A stretch of DNA of 64,000 bases from Micromussa lordhowensis (lineage: Eukaryota; Cnidaria; Anthozoa; Scleractinia; Lobophylliidae). Made by a program: the position numbers and the translations under genes. This document shows, in pieces, positions 43,988 to 56,398 of this stretch (positions are counted from its first letter, which is position 1; each line of letters begins with the position of its first letter). Location: NCBI GenBank assembly GCA_964020085.1, contig OZ026601.1:25923414-25987413 (forward strand), written 5' to 3'. The notes below the pieces were generated by a model. It searched no databases. It worked only from the letters and a program-made list of their open reading frames with translations, and was not told where the DNA came from.

Positions 43988-46900
43988 AGTTTTACCAGCC
44001 ATAGGGTACTGTGAACATTTTCAAAGAACTGTTGCTTGTTACAAGAGCCATAACTGTAATAAAAGACCTTGAATTGATTAAATATTGCGCTAAGTTGAAG
44101 AAAATACAGTTTAAAATCAGGTTTTGGAAAATTCCGTGCGAGTGAACCTGTCTGTGGAATCATTTTATACGCACGATTATGTTCAAAACATCCACCACAA
44201 AGAGAGTTTCAAAACCTCCGGACAAACTTGTTTTTAAAAAGGGTATTAGATCACTTTATCTATTTTTAGAGACGTTCTGTTGTCAACTTATATAAGTATT
44301 AATAAACAACTAGTAATTACAATTTGGACTACATGTTCTGGATTTCGACCAAGCGTAAACGTTTCAGCATCGTATGTTATTGAAGCGCGTCTCCCTACAA
44401 GGAAGTATCTCAATCAACAAAACAATCTCTCTATGGATTGATTGATCGATCAATCGAGCCAAAACACCAATTAAACCAACCACCCACCCACCAGCTAATC
44501 AATCAATCAGTCATTAAATCCGTCCATCAGTCTGTCGGTGAGCCATTTTAGTGTTTGTTTGTTTGCTTGCAAATTTGCCTTCGTTACCTCGTCCAACAAG
44601 GGCTAATTTAAAATCAAACAAAAGACCACAACATGTGGCCATTTTGGAATAAGGTGTATAGCTAGTATAGTCGTGTTGCCAATCAGAGAATGCCATTCGT
44701 GATAGAACGCTGTTTATCTATGCTGAAATGGGATATATAGTGGTAAGCCGAGTTGGGTTGAGTTGCTGTTTGCATTCAAGGAACTTACTTCTATCGAAAA
44801 GATCACACAAAAATGCTTCAATCACATTGTGTCTTTCATTGCAGATTTAAAATCGTAACGATGTTATCAACACTTACCATAAAAGTATAGCGGTTTCTTA
44901 GTTTTAAAAAGCTTCCCGTCAACATCAAGATGAACCTAGACTCTGTCGGTGTTCCGTATTGGTGGTGTGTCACAAACGATAAAACCCTCTTCCATTTTGG
45001 CCGGCACCGAGGCCTTGACATTGAAGGGAGCTGTTTGACGTCACATTCAGTTCCCCGTCAGTTTTAAGTGCCAGAGTGCTGATTGCTCGAAAAGGGACAA
45101 CCGCTGCCTGAAATGCTTGTATTTACAATTGCGCAGCTAGAACGGAGAATCAAGAACTTTAGGATGTAGTGTAACCGAGTGCTAAATACAAAAATGTCTA
45201 ATTGAGGCGATGTAAAGAACTATATTATGCTCTAAATTTGGTTTCCCTCTTAAAACCAAAACGAAAAGCGTTAGTTGTAGCTTAGTTTAATGTAAATCAT
45301 GCATAAAATATTTAGTTTATCAACCCTCGAGCCTAAAAGGAGGGGGGCTGCATGTCATCCCCATCCCCAAGCGTTGTGCAGAATTTCGAAAAGGGGCTTA
45401 CCACTGTAATGCTGAAAACCATAACTTTTGGCTACTCATCTGTTCGTTGCAAACGTGTCAATTGTTTCATCCTATAGACATACTAGAACAGGAATGCATT
45501 ATAGTCGATCTGACAAACGTTTCTCACTGGAGACGGCATTAAATATTCATGTAAAGTGATTTATTATTCCAAAACCCATATCAGATTGTAAAAGGTGAAA
45601 AAAACAAGAAACATTTTGCTTCTTGAAGTTATTAATTTCGCGTTAAAAATGGGTCGCCCTCGTCTGGCAACTCACTCGTGGTTCGTCGCAACTGTCACCA
45701 GGTGGGAATATAGTTGTGTAATTTCGAACAAAAATTGTACGTTGTTCCTTGTCAAATTATACCCAGAGTGTTGAGTGAAGTATTAGAAAAGCCCAAAGCA
45801 ATATTGTTTTTAGTTTTGTTAGGTGCGAAGGAAAAGATAATTATCGTGTCGTTTCTGGAAGACAGTTCGGTTTTGACTGCCGTTGGTAATGTGGGCTCAG
45901 TCGCCGTGTACAAGGTTGCCTCTACACATCCTTACTGCCCACGAAAATAATTTCGAGATGTCACGCCACGTCATGCATTGAGGTCGTGCGCTAAGGTAGA
46001 AATATAGACGAGGTAAAGGCTTAGTAGCGGTTGTTACCCCCTTTCAGTGTTACTTGCATGGGCGACATCTTTCGACCATCTTTCGAAATTCCTCGACATG
46101 CTATGTAAACGGCTGAAAGACCGTTTGACTGTGAAACTGGCAGTTTGTCCGGTTATTAGCGGAAGAATTGACAAATGCATGATAATTACAGACCTCAAAC
46201 GTTTGAAGAGGATTGTGGACTTTGAATCTTCCCTGATTTATAGGATAAATCAAACGATTTGAGTATAGTCGGTCAGCTCTCAATAGTGACTTCCGGTAGA
46301 ATTGGGCCTCTACCGCTTTTAATATTCAAAAGATGTAAATTTAAATTCAAAGAAGTTGATTTATGTCTCAAAAAATGACTTCTTGTTACTCCTACCCTTT
46401 TTTTCGATCGGGTGTCAAATAAATCCATTTTTTATGACTTTTAGTCGAGTTCAGCGGCAAAGAAGTCCGTTGTGCCTACATTTTTGACGTAGGCCAGGTT
46501 ACGTAGTTTGTCTAGAGATGGTTTGTCGAAAGTTGTCACCTATGCACGTAACACTGAAACCGGGTGTAACAACAAGAAAAAAAGTGAAACAATCCGAATA
46601 TGGGAGACGATAAAAAATTCGCATTTCTTCTCACATGCAGACGACCTTTTGTGCGCGAAATACAAACATCCTTCTTTAAAACCAAGTGGGAGTCGAGAAT
46701 GATATAAATTTTAAAATATTGTAAACCCAAGCCCTATTTGTATTGAAGTAAACTGCCATGCAGCCTTATCTCAAGATCTCCATTGCCGTTCGCTGAAAGT
46801 AATTGAGCGGATATTGTGTTATCCAAAACAATTACGACGACCTCCCCAATTTTTTTTTCTTCTCATTTCTTTTGTATTTCTGACAGGAATTTGTTATAAT

Positions 46901-47020
46901 GTGAGTGTAGCAAACGTTTCTAAGAAGAAAATTGAACATGAGAAGATGTGGGCGGTAACGTCCTTAACTAAGCACAAAAACGGTTAAGCTCGTCCCCAGG
47001 ACTCGGAGTATTCACGCCGA
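43988..47020. other. Intergenic region after the opsin
   Basis: I see no supported gene. Short ATGs at 45714-45950 and 46047-46262 have no domains or convincing splice context. A TTGATTGATCGATCAATCGA palindrome-rich spot is at about 44437-44456. Confidence 0.5.
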
Positions 47021-47029
47021 AGACGATGG

Positions 47030-47365
47030 CTAATGTGGTATTAATATCACCCTACTAGTGGACTAATGCAAATCCTGCATTTTAATTGGTTACGCTACTC
47101 GAGGACTATTAGCAATAGTCCTCGAGCGCCATCAAGCGTGACGCTTTCTTTCGTTTTAGTCCCAAATAAATATTTTTCAACTTACATTTGCGAACTTTCT
47201 TATTGCCATTTCTGTCCGACTAGTTGGGTGATACTAAAACAATTAAACCCTTCGCCCTCAAGGGCCACGGGTCAATAGCCCATTCGGCTTCGCCTCATGG
47301 GCTATTGACCCGTAGCCCTTTCGGGCTACGGGTCTAATTGTTAATTTAATTGGTCTGTATGGGTG
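47030..47365. mobile_element. Hairpin element with long perfect arms
   Basis: Arms ACGGGTCAATAGCCCAT (47267-47283) and ATGGGCTATTGACCCGT (47297-47313) flank a 13-base loop. Outer AACAATTAAACCC / GGGTCTAATTGTT extends the pairing (47239-47345). An upstream TACTCGAGGACTATTAGCAA / TAGTCCTCGAG palindrome (about 47095-47125) may be the other part of the same element. Confidence 0.75.
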
Positions 47366-47699
47366 CACAGGAAACTGCAGAGATAAAAGACATTCCACTC
47401 ATGTCTGTCTTCTGATATTGCGTATAGCACTTTACACAGGAAATTGGTTCTTGACTTCTAGCTATGCAAGAATAAAGAACAGTTTCTATTGCAGAAAGCG
47501 GTTTCTTTTTGCTGTTTTCACTTGGCTACAATGCTGGCTACGACAATTATTTTGCTTCTTCTGTTATTTTTAATCGTCAATATTGACCAAAAGTCAAACA
47601 CAGTGGCTGAATAGACGGTCAATATTTTGACTTATGGTCATTCCTCCGAAATAGAACCCAACACAAGATTTGTTTCAAACTTTGTCCATTTATTAAGAA

Positions 47700-48290
47700 T
47701 AGTAATGATACTCCAAAAATGAAATAAAAAAGGGGGGGGGGGGGTCACCGTGCTCGCTTAAGAGATATGATGGGACAGTCTCGCCCCGTTTACGCCTAAT
47801 CACGCACGTTAATTCATCAGTCCTCGTTACATTTTGCGGTAGCTGGAAGCAAAGGTTAAAACATGAAAAACATGAAAAAAATCTTGATAGGCAGAAAGTC
47901 TTTGGCACTTGGAACAATGTAATATATAGTTTATGAAAAAATCACACAATTCTAAGTGACAGTGACTCAAAACGTTCCTCCAGTCTTCGTTTTCGAGTTC
48001 ATAATTTCCATCCTCGAGTAACGGATTTGTGCACTCTTTTAGCTATATCCTTTTTTGCCTTCCGAACAATTTTTTCTTAAATTTTTAACCTAAAGAGGAT
48101 AATTGTTACACCAAATTCATGTAATAAAAAATATAGGTCACCATGCTCGTTTGAGGGAAAACGGGCATTTATTTCGCTGTCGAGCTTAGCTTGGGGGAAA
48201 TCTCTTACGCTGTACGTGCTGGCGCTCATCTGCGCGCGCTACTGACGCGAAAATCGTGCGCAGTAGGGATGCGCAATGCAATACTGAGCA
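47700..48290. repeat. GTCACCGTGCTC repeat family, two copies
   Basis: AGGGGG...GTCACCGTGCTCGCTTAAG occurs at about 47732-47763 and ATAGGTCACCATGCTCGTTTGAGGG at about 48133-48157. A third short copy is at about 9889-9912. The second copy continues with TGCGCGCGCTACTGACGCG. A G run of about 14 is at 47732-47745. Confidence 0.5.
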
Positions 48291-50500
48291 ATAGCCTTAT
48301 AATAAATGACCTTGAATTATTTCATCCTTGGCAGTGCAAGGCAACAATACTTTTCAGTGGGTTTATTCAATGTCTAGGAGTTAATATTTGGCATACATAT
48401 ACGACTGAAATTTCCAGTTGCGTTGTTAATGTATTTCAGAAGAACTCATAGCTAGAGACGGGCTACTAAACATTTCATATCCTTGGAAAAAAACTTCCTT
48501 GTAAAACAGAATGGAAGAATACAGTCATGATTATGCTATGGTCGTAAAATCACGCCGACAAGCGACATCCCCAAACTTGTAGAAACTTGCCAGAGAAATA
48601 ATTAATAGAGTGGCATTATACCACCACTTCACAATTTGATAGTCCTATACAAACCTATACGTTATGCGTTTAGCAGACGTTCACTGGACGTTGTTTCATT
48701 GCTAAGTGGATATTATTTTCTCCCCTTGGCTCGGCACTTTTTCTTATTTCCATTTTGCTGTGCAGTGAGCGAGTTGTTACAAACTTACCTGCATTGATTG
48801 ACTTCATGCACACAGCACCATACCCACAAGCAACAAGAACGGAATCTTCTGTAAGCTGTTTAGTCTCATTTCCTCAGCTCTCCTAACGATTAGAAAAGAC
48901 CGCGTCAGTGTTTGTGGACATTTCAGTGCATTTATTCAATTATATTGTACATTGAGTCAGTGCACAGCTCACTGAAAATTTGTGAATAACATTTGAGGCT
49001 TAAAATTGTCTTCCCGAAAGTAAGATGCGTCACTAGCTTGCTGTGAGGAAACAAGATTGTGGGAAGGTCATATGTCGAACAATATTCGATGAGCGGTTGA
49101 ACAGTTTTCCTTGCAATGGAATGCCTATTGGGAAACAGCCGTATGATCCCTGGTACGTGGAAATATATTTTTGCTCTTCTGAAAACTTCTACAACTACAT
49201 CCGATATGCCATACAAACTGTTTACCTTTTGGTACTGTGTTCCTCTAGCTTAGTTTGCTTTAGACATGAGTTAAATGACTGTGCTAATAATCTTTAGAGT
49301 ATTTTCCTCTCGTGACTGTCGCGACATCAATAAGGAATTCTTACTGAGCGTATACAATCCAGAATTCCATTAATCCTCGACAAATGCATTAGTATTTTTA
49401 TAATCGTATATTGACAAGGCGGAAGATTTTTCCACGTACTAGGGATCATAATTATAATGGTAGCAAAATTAGGCAACTTGGGTTTCTATGCATGCATGAA
49501 TCCGTTACCAAACTGTGCCGGAAGTCAGTATACTTCCAAGTAAAAGCCTCGACGTTCCACAGTTAATAAGTGCAGCAAGCTTTGCTAAGGTGATGTGTAA
49601 CATGCAGCTTCGTAGCCAGATACTCCAAACGATCTGAAAAGTCTGAAGAAGAGTTGATCTTGATCTTACATTTTGTGAAGAGACATACCCAAAGAGGGCG
49701 ATTTGGGTCCAAGCACTGGTGTGTTTGGTAAGTGTATATGATAAATGCTTATGTAACAGGAAACACCTTGGGTGTCGTTGCCTCAGGAAGTGTTCCAGGG
49801 GCCAAAAGTTGTGGTCTACCGATTTGGCTGAAACTTGGCACAGAAGCTGAGTGCTATGAGATATTTCAAAAGCCAATTTGGCTCACTTCTCTTACTTTTA
49901 ATTTTTAGAGTTTCAGCGGGGGTCTCATGTTTTGCCCTTTGAGCACCAAAATCCCAGCCTTCCAGGGGACATTTTGAAAGTGCCATAAAACTAAATTGGT
50001 AAATTGTGCTTCCAAATGAATTTGACCATGGACTTTACTATAATAGAGCTCTCATTTTATACATGTAACTTTGTCCTCGAGGTATTTGACAGAGAGGAGC
50101 CTGGGGCTAGAGTTTGACAAAAATTGATGTCAAAATTACAACCCAAAATTGTCATCAAAATCAGTAAATCTACCTGCCTTCTCGCATAAGTTCTGTACCT
50201 ATACCATTATTTACTTTAGTGACCGAATTATCAAAATCAGTTGAGAAAATTTGTCTTATCAAAGTTTGTTGAATTTTTGCCACAAACACTCCTTGCCCCT
50301 CCAAGGCTATTCCAAATCAGGGGAATTTTGAGCATAACTCATGCCATAATTGTTGACCACGAAACCCTTATTCTTTATTTGGTAAGTGAAAATTAATTGT
50401 TAAAGCCGACTCAGTTTGATTGTATAGAATTACCCCGACTCTTACCGCACAATTGCTCTTAAAAGGCCTTTGATTTAACAGAAAAGGGATGATTTTTGCC
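48291..50500. other. Intergenic region without a supported gene
   Basis: Frames up to 123 codons exist (49505-49876 minus, 48932-49216 minus), but none shows a domain, transmembrane pattern or splice logic that I would defend. Confidence 0.5.
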
Positions 50501-50513
50501 TTTGACAACCCAG

Positions 50514-50902
50514 TACAGTCGCCTCTGTCATAGCGACCGCGTCTCGTAAGCGACCACCCGGCATAATCACGTATGACTGTAAGAAAACCATTGCTCAAAT
50601 ATCACAAAAGCTCAGTTTTAAAAAGCGCTGACCAAGCGTTCTCACAGATTATAGCAGTTGACTAACAAAAAAAAAGGCTGCAATACGATCTGTAGGTAAT
50701 AATGGATTGTAACACTGATGTAAGATGTTATGTACAAATGTTCAACAGCTTTAAGCGTTATTATTATATAACTTTATGTAATCACATTGATCACTTCGGT
50801 TTTAGCTTATTCTCTTATTTGTTCCCGTAGATGACCACTTCTCAGCGTAAGCGACCACTTTTCTTGCATCAAGGGTGGTCGCATGGGAGAGAGTTAACTG
50901 TA
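50514..50902. mobile_element. Degenerate MITE with GCGACC termini
   Basis: The left TACAGTCGCCTCTGTCATAGCGACC and the right GGTGGTCGCATGGGAGAGAGTTAACTGTA are imperfect inverted repeats. TAAGCGACCAC recurs inside both arms. The flanking TA may be the duplication. Confidence 0.5.
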
Positions 50903-51015
50903 CCCCCATCATGCAGCAAAAAATAATGACAATGCTCTTGCCTTCATACAAAAATATTTGAGGTTTTCTCTGATCTATGCTTTTCAGGTCATATCTCCAT
51001 GTATTACCGCAAGCA

Positions 51016-51735
51016 TTATTTTCCAAGCCATAGACTGAAAAATAACTCGATAGCTTTCAGAACATCCACAATCCCCTTGCAATCTGGAAATGCCTGGTTG
51101 TGATCGTGGCAACATTTCTCTTCGACTAGATCCGATAGTGCAAACACATGTACAGTACAGTTATCAGCACAAGGCTCTTCCGGTCCTAGATGAATCTTGT
51201 ATACGCTTTTGAGATAATTCTTTCCAGCGCTTAAAGGGGTGTCTTGTATACGCTTTTGAGATGATTCTTTCCAGCGCTTAAAGATCGAAGGGTGTCTCGG
51301 GTCCATGTTGCACCCGCACCGTTTCGACCTAGATCCTCAACGATTGAGGCTATCGTCTTGAATGCCTCTTCACCAGTCGTAGACGTATTGTCCACACCCT
51401 GCAAGGACTTTTGCTTTGACGCACTACAAACCTGAAGCAGACGGAAACAGGCACGCTCCTTTAGAGGCTCCACACCATGTCCACAACACTCATCACGGTA
51501 AAGGTAGACGATTCTCGACGCAGTCATTGTACGAACCACTGAAGGAATGGGGATTCTCTCACCTGAACGAAGTTTCAATGTTTTTGTTCCAAAGGTAAAG
51601 ACTACGTCTTGGAGGAATGTGGATCTACAAAAGAACTCGATAAAATCCATAACTTTCTCAATATTCAACCTGCATCGAAAAATTTCATTCCCTGTCTTTG
51701 GTTTCCGCGTCCATGTTCTGACGTGTGCTTTCTAG
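51016..51735 (-). pseudogene. Decayed repeat-type ORF (cnidarian mobile-element-like protein), frameshifted by a 47 bp duplication
   Basis: The frame at 51668-51231 reads LRSGERIPIPSVVRTMTASR, then PLKERACFRLLQVCSASKQK and GVDNTSTTGEEAF. A second frame at 51306-51016 continues with YLKSVYKIHLGPEEPCADNC and CCHDHNQAFPDCKGIVDVLK. The pattern of LDSGE-like, EPL-x-RxxxFRxLxV and CADxC...CxHxH...C motifs matches an uncharacterised protein I recall as highly repeated in cnidarian genomes. The frames are separated by a tandem duplication of TTGTATACGCTTTTGAGA with 47 bp spacing (51196 and 51243). It is probably a transposon-derived pseudogene; function unknown. Confidence 0.6.
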
Positions 51736-51759
51736 CATTCTTTACTTGGCTAATGAGAT

Positions 51760-52062
51760 TCCTGGGAGAAGCTGCTGGAGTTCCGACTGAGAGAACCTGT
51801 CACTTATGAGTGATAATATCTGAATTTTTGTTAACCGATTTGAATATTCATTGTGAGCCAGTAAAATTGCTTTCTTTACCAATGAACTTCATTTTGATGA
51901 CTCGTATTGAATATTTAAATAGCATAGGGTGATTTTACAAATTATTTTAGTTTCACATTTCATTAGTTCATTGTAGGTCCACATCAGCCTTATAGCTGCC
52001 ATTCTGTAAACCTGCATTACTAAATAAAAATGATGATGATGATGATGATGATGATGTTGTTA
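51760..52062 (+). mobile_element. Retroelement 3' end with (GAT)n tail
   Basis: An AT-rich untranslated stretch ends CATTACTAAATAAAAATGATGATG followed by nine GAT units (52030-52056). Such AATAAA plus trinucleotide tails are typical of CR1/L2-like LINE 3' ends. No coding portion is attached. Confidence 0.6.
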
Positions 52063-52716
52063 ATCTTGTGCCCAATAGAATAATGACGTTTGACCACTCC
52101 TTCCAAAAGCTGCTCCTGCTGTGAAGGAGCAATGGTCGTTAGTACATACTTCGTCTGCTCTTATTATAGATTCTTCCTTCGACGCCCCAGACAGTCAACC
52201 TCGGACACAACCTGTTGAGACACATTACAAGAATACCTATTTTTTTGCACTCACCCTGACAAAAATGCTTACTGTCGCAAATTAGAAGACTGTTTCCCCC
52301 CTCCCCTATTGCAATGTTGCTGCTAGGGACAGAGAAAACTCATCCAACGGATAGACGATAGTGTGCTGAAATGCGTGGTGGACGTAGTTGCCTGGGTAAA
52401 GACTTTAGTGCTGAAACGAATGTAGCTAGTTTCGTCACTTGACTTCATGTCTCTCAATAGCCCGGGTGGCTGGAGCATCAACAATTAGAGTTCGGCATGA
52501 GCTGCAAATGGCTGAAAGGGTACAAGAAAAAGGATGATCAGAACACACGTGATGAGGCAAATGAGACACCTTCGAGCAAATAGTCCTTCAGTTCGCATTA
52601 CAGAAAACCTTCTAGGGCGCTTGCAAATTACGATCGGTTCTCGAGCTTTTAAACAATACAAGCAACTTTAATTATTTTCTTGGTGACAGAGCTGGTTGTT
52701 TCACAAAAATAGTGTT

Positions 52717-53225
52717 TTAGCATGTGCGGTAATTGAATTGGGGTAATGAACGCAAGGTACATCCGTCTGGCTTTGAGTTTTGATAGCTAATCCTTACCAG
52801 GGAAGAGATGAAATTCAATGAGCGCCCGCAAGTAAATAGAATCAACAACAACCAAACGTATTTTGCGCAAAAAAGAACAATCAACGCTGCCTGCAAAATA
52901 ACAGGGCTGTAACCTGGGGTTGTAAGCTGTTTTTCTATGAACTGAACCTTCAAAGGGCTTTCCTAAAAAGGTGGGTGTCCTGTGGTATGTTGTAATGCCA
53001 CAAAAGACTCGTGCATCGATCATCCATTAAAAAATATCTAACCATTACTTTTGCTTTATAAAGCGTAGTCAGTTGAAACCGATGCTTTGGGCACACTGTC
53101 ATCCTTCCAACATCTACCTGGGCAATTGCTTTTCCGGAACGATTGAGAATCAGTTCCCATTCAAGGACACACGTGGATTCTTTGCCTATGTATTTTAAAT
53201 CTTCCAAGCAAATCCGATAACACAA
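52717..53225 (-). pseudogene. Possible N-terminal fragment of the same repeat-type protein
   Basis: The frame at 53225-52950 contains MTVCPKHRFQLTTLY preceded by VLEWELILNRSGKAIAQVDV. A CPKHR-L motif of this kind is, as I recall it, the N-terminal part of the protein family at 51016-51735, which lies downstream on the same strand. The downstream frames to 52717 are broken. The link between the two fragments is inference. Confidence 0.35.
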
Positions 53226-55130
53226 ACTTATTCGGTAGATTTTGAGATGCGAAGCAGAGAGTCTCTATGCGGGAAAACATTCTCTCATGGTGTCATTATG
53301 AAGTCGTAATACCGTCTCAAAACCAAATATATTTTTAATCGCGACTCATCTATTTTTGTAGGAAAAAATGTTTAATCAATTAATCGAGCTTCAGAACACA
53401 ACGATAAATCTGAGATAGGTTTCAAACTGGGTATAAGATTCCAAAAACTCTATTTACGTACTAAAATAACTAACTGTGTTTGTTGCCGGAGAGCTTACTA
53501 ACTATAATACAGTGCAACGTAAAATTCGGTAAACCAATTCTTAAACCAAAAAGGAACCGAGGAGTTGTTAGAGGGCATCTGAGATATTCTCGGCGAAATC
53601 TTCGACAATCTAAATGGCTTAAGGGAAAAGTGACCTTAAAATCGTTTATGCACTAACTGGAATTCGCAATGGTATACTGGTTAAAAATAATATCTCCTAC
53701 AAGTCGAGGGGATCAACACCCCTGCCCCTACGGCGATGTGCAAGCAGATCCATATACCCCCAACTTGGTACAAGGCAGGGGTGGATGAAACCCCTTCCCT
53801 AGGATTTCATGATGATAAGAAACATCAAGACTGATCTTTAGTTTGTTCCACCTTCTTCTTAAGGAAGTCCCTTTTACTCATTTAAGTACTAGCTCATACG
53901 TAATCCACGGAGACTTCTTGTTCCCAATTCTTTTCTTTTTTTAAATAGGGACATGTTTATACGACACAGTACAGAAACTGATTCTTCCCAAATTCCCACA
54001 TTTCGTTCGGGCCAGAGAACAGACTAATGGCATTCCGCTGAGTTAGTCGTCTAGAAATCCCTCCTTATTGAAATTTTTAAAACTTCGAGCACTAATAATG
54101 TTAACACCACCAGGGATAGTATAATGGTAGACTGTGTAATAGTTCAAAATAATTATTGTTTTACCTTGATATCATTGTCTATTTGTTTTGCTCTGCTTTA
54201 CTCAGCTAATTCGCTTGTTATAATGGCCGTGCGGAATTGGCCACCGTAAAAATATGCATCGAGTTTTGATCGACAAACCTGAGTCTTTTGCCTGTACGAA
54301 GCCGAGAAGCTTATTGCAGATCTCAGCGAAAACTTTAGAAGTATATTACACATCACTGCAGGTAATAACTTATGATTTGTTTCTTTTTGCTGACGACCAA
54401 GCAATCATTACAATTTTCGTTACTGCAGAAGACAAGATAAGAAAAATGTTCTTGAATATTATTACTATACACACATTTTCAACAATTTTGTTTCCAAGTT
54501 TTAATTTCACAGCTGTTTTTAAAGTTGTGTGTATAACTGCGATGATCAATCATGTCTAATGTAGATTAATGTATTTAGGTATTAAGAGAGACAAGCTAAT
54601 CTAGGAAACTATCCTACATAGACTGAAAAATAAAATTTTGAATGTATGCCAGGATCTTCCTCCTTCCATGCAAACAGCCCATTTGTGGTTAGTCTAGTTC
54701 CTTCCATCGTTCGATTTTGTTTTCATTTTACTAATGAGTCATGCGTCCCTGTGGGCTGAAGACAGACGGGCAGACACTAACGAACATTTCATACCGTTTG
54801 CAATTTACTGCTACAGTCTTTTGCATTAATTATAAAGGCGAATTTTGGAAAGAGCTTCTTAACACACATATACGACTGGCGAATCCATAAGATGAAGAAA
54901 AGCAGACACAAATTACGAAGTTTTTTTAGTTTCTTTTATTTTGATAGCTTGTCAATGACACTTAACTTGGCCAGCAAATAACAAGTACTAAAAGATAAAG
55001 GAACCTTCATGTAAGCACTCCACTGGCGCCAGCGAGCACTCCGAAGTTGTAAACTTGGCTGAAACTTGGTTTTTTGAATTTCAACCTGCCAATTTTCATA
55101 TTAAATTGCCACACAGTTTTAATGGGACTT
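53226..55130. other. Intergenic region without a supported gene
   Basis: There are only short AT-rich frames. A palindrome-like CAACACCCCTGCCCC ... GGGGTGGATGAAACCCC occurs at about 53712-53797. Confidence 0.45.
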
Positions 55131-55270
55131 ATATATAAATAATTGAGCCACTACGCGCGCTCTCATTGGTCGCTAGGTGTGTTTAGACGAGAGTTTGTAA
55201 ACACGGTTGTGACGTTTTAGATTCGCGTGTATTTTTTAAAATTATTTTATAAAAGCACTAGAGCACTTTT
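55130..55270. repeat. Fragment of an interspersed repeat
   Basis: It contains GAGCCACTACGCGCGCTCTC and GTTTAGACGAGAGTTTGTAA, reminiscent of edges of cnidarian non-autonomous elements near CATTGGTCG. No second copy was identified in this window, so the call is weak. Confidence 0.3.
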
Positions 55271-55939
55271 CCGTGTTTATATAGCCTCATCTAACCACGA
55301 AGAGGGTTGGGAGAATTCGAGACAGTTATGCAAACCCGAGACCTAAGGCCGGAGCTTAATTGAGTCCCGTTTTATTAATATGTAAATGTAGGCAGTCAGA
55401 CCATAATCATAGTCATTTGATGCAACCAATTTAAAAAAGGGACAAAGTGCTGTCCTGCTCGTCAATTTACTTTGACATTTTATTCTTTCCCTGTAGTCGG
55501 TGTTTTTAAAGAATGTCATGTTATTGTCCCAAAAGATTAGACGAAATTTCCATATCTGGTGACAAATGACAATTAGTTGCTCTTTAACTTGCAGTGCCTG
55601 TCTTTGTTAGACCGCTTTATTCATCATCAATGACGACAATTTAGATGTAGAAAAGACATGATGACAATAATTATCACAGGTAGTGTAATAACCATAAAGA
55701 GCTCAACTCCGTTGGTTGCCTATGAAATTTGTGAGTGGTCTTGGCAATAGGATCTTTGAATATTAAATATTAATTCACGTCTTTTTTTTCAGAGAGAGCG
55801 CGGAAAGGTAGGCGCTGTTTTGTGGACCAGTTTTCATGAGCTATATCAAGTACCTCGTAAGTCTGCTACTACAATCGTTTCTTTTTTTATTATTTCTTTA
55901 TTTACTGATTTATTTTACTTCAAAACCAGTAGGTTCCAT

Positions 55940-56398
55940 CTGGATTGCTGATAGATTATACGAGTTGTTGTTTCTTACAAAAGGCGCAATCAAGGTGAGA
56001 GAAGTCCCTTATGAGTCAACTTGAAATGACCAAGTTCTCCGTCGTCTACGAAACGTGGACGACGGCTAATTTTTTTGTATTTCCATTTGGAATTGAACGC
56101 CGTCGTTGCATGTTTAGCTTAAGCACGTTTTTAGAGCCATTGGCGTACCGAACAGATCTAGACAATCGCGACTTTCGCTTACAAATTATAACATCATTTT
56201 TCCTAGGCGTCGTCGTCGACGTCGTCTTCGTCGTTGCTTGAGCTCCCTAATTTCGATAGCAAGGACGACGACGACGCTTTGTAAAAATTGTATTCACATT
56301 TTACCTTTGAATGTCGTCTGTATTGCTGATAGCTTATACGAGTTGTTGTTTCTTACGAAAGGCGCCATAAAGGTGTGAGAGAAATCCCTTATGAGTCT
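55940..56398 (+). repeat. Pair of ~75 bp direct repeats flanking a CGTCGT-rich foldback
   Basis: TCTGGATTGCTGATAGATTA through CCCTTATGAGTC (55940-56015) recurs at about 56317-56398 with a few changes. Between them lie TCCGTCGTCTACGAAACG, GACGACGGCTAA, GTCGTCGTCGACGTCGTC and GGACGACGACGACG (56037-56280), which can fold on each other. Confidence 0.75.

Noticed and set aside
49505..49876. 123-codon minus-strand ORF
   Set aside because: No motif, no splice signals and no compositional bias; probably random.
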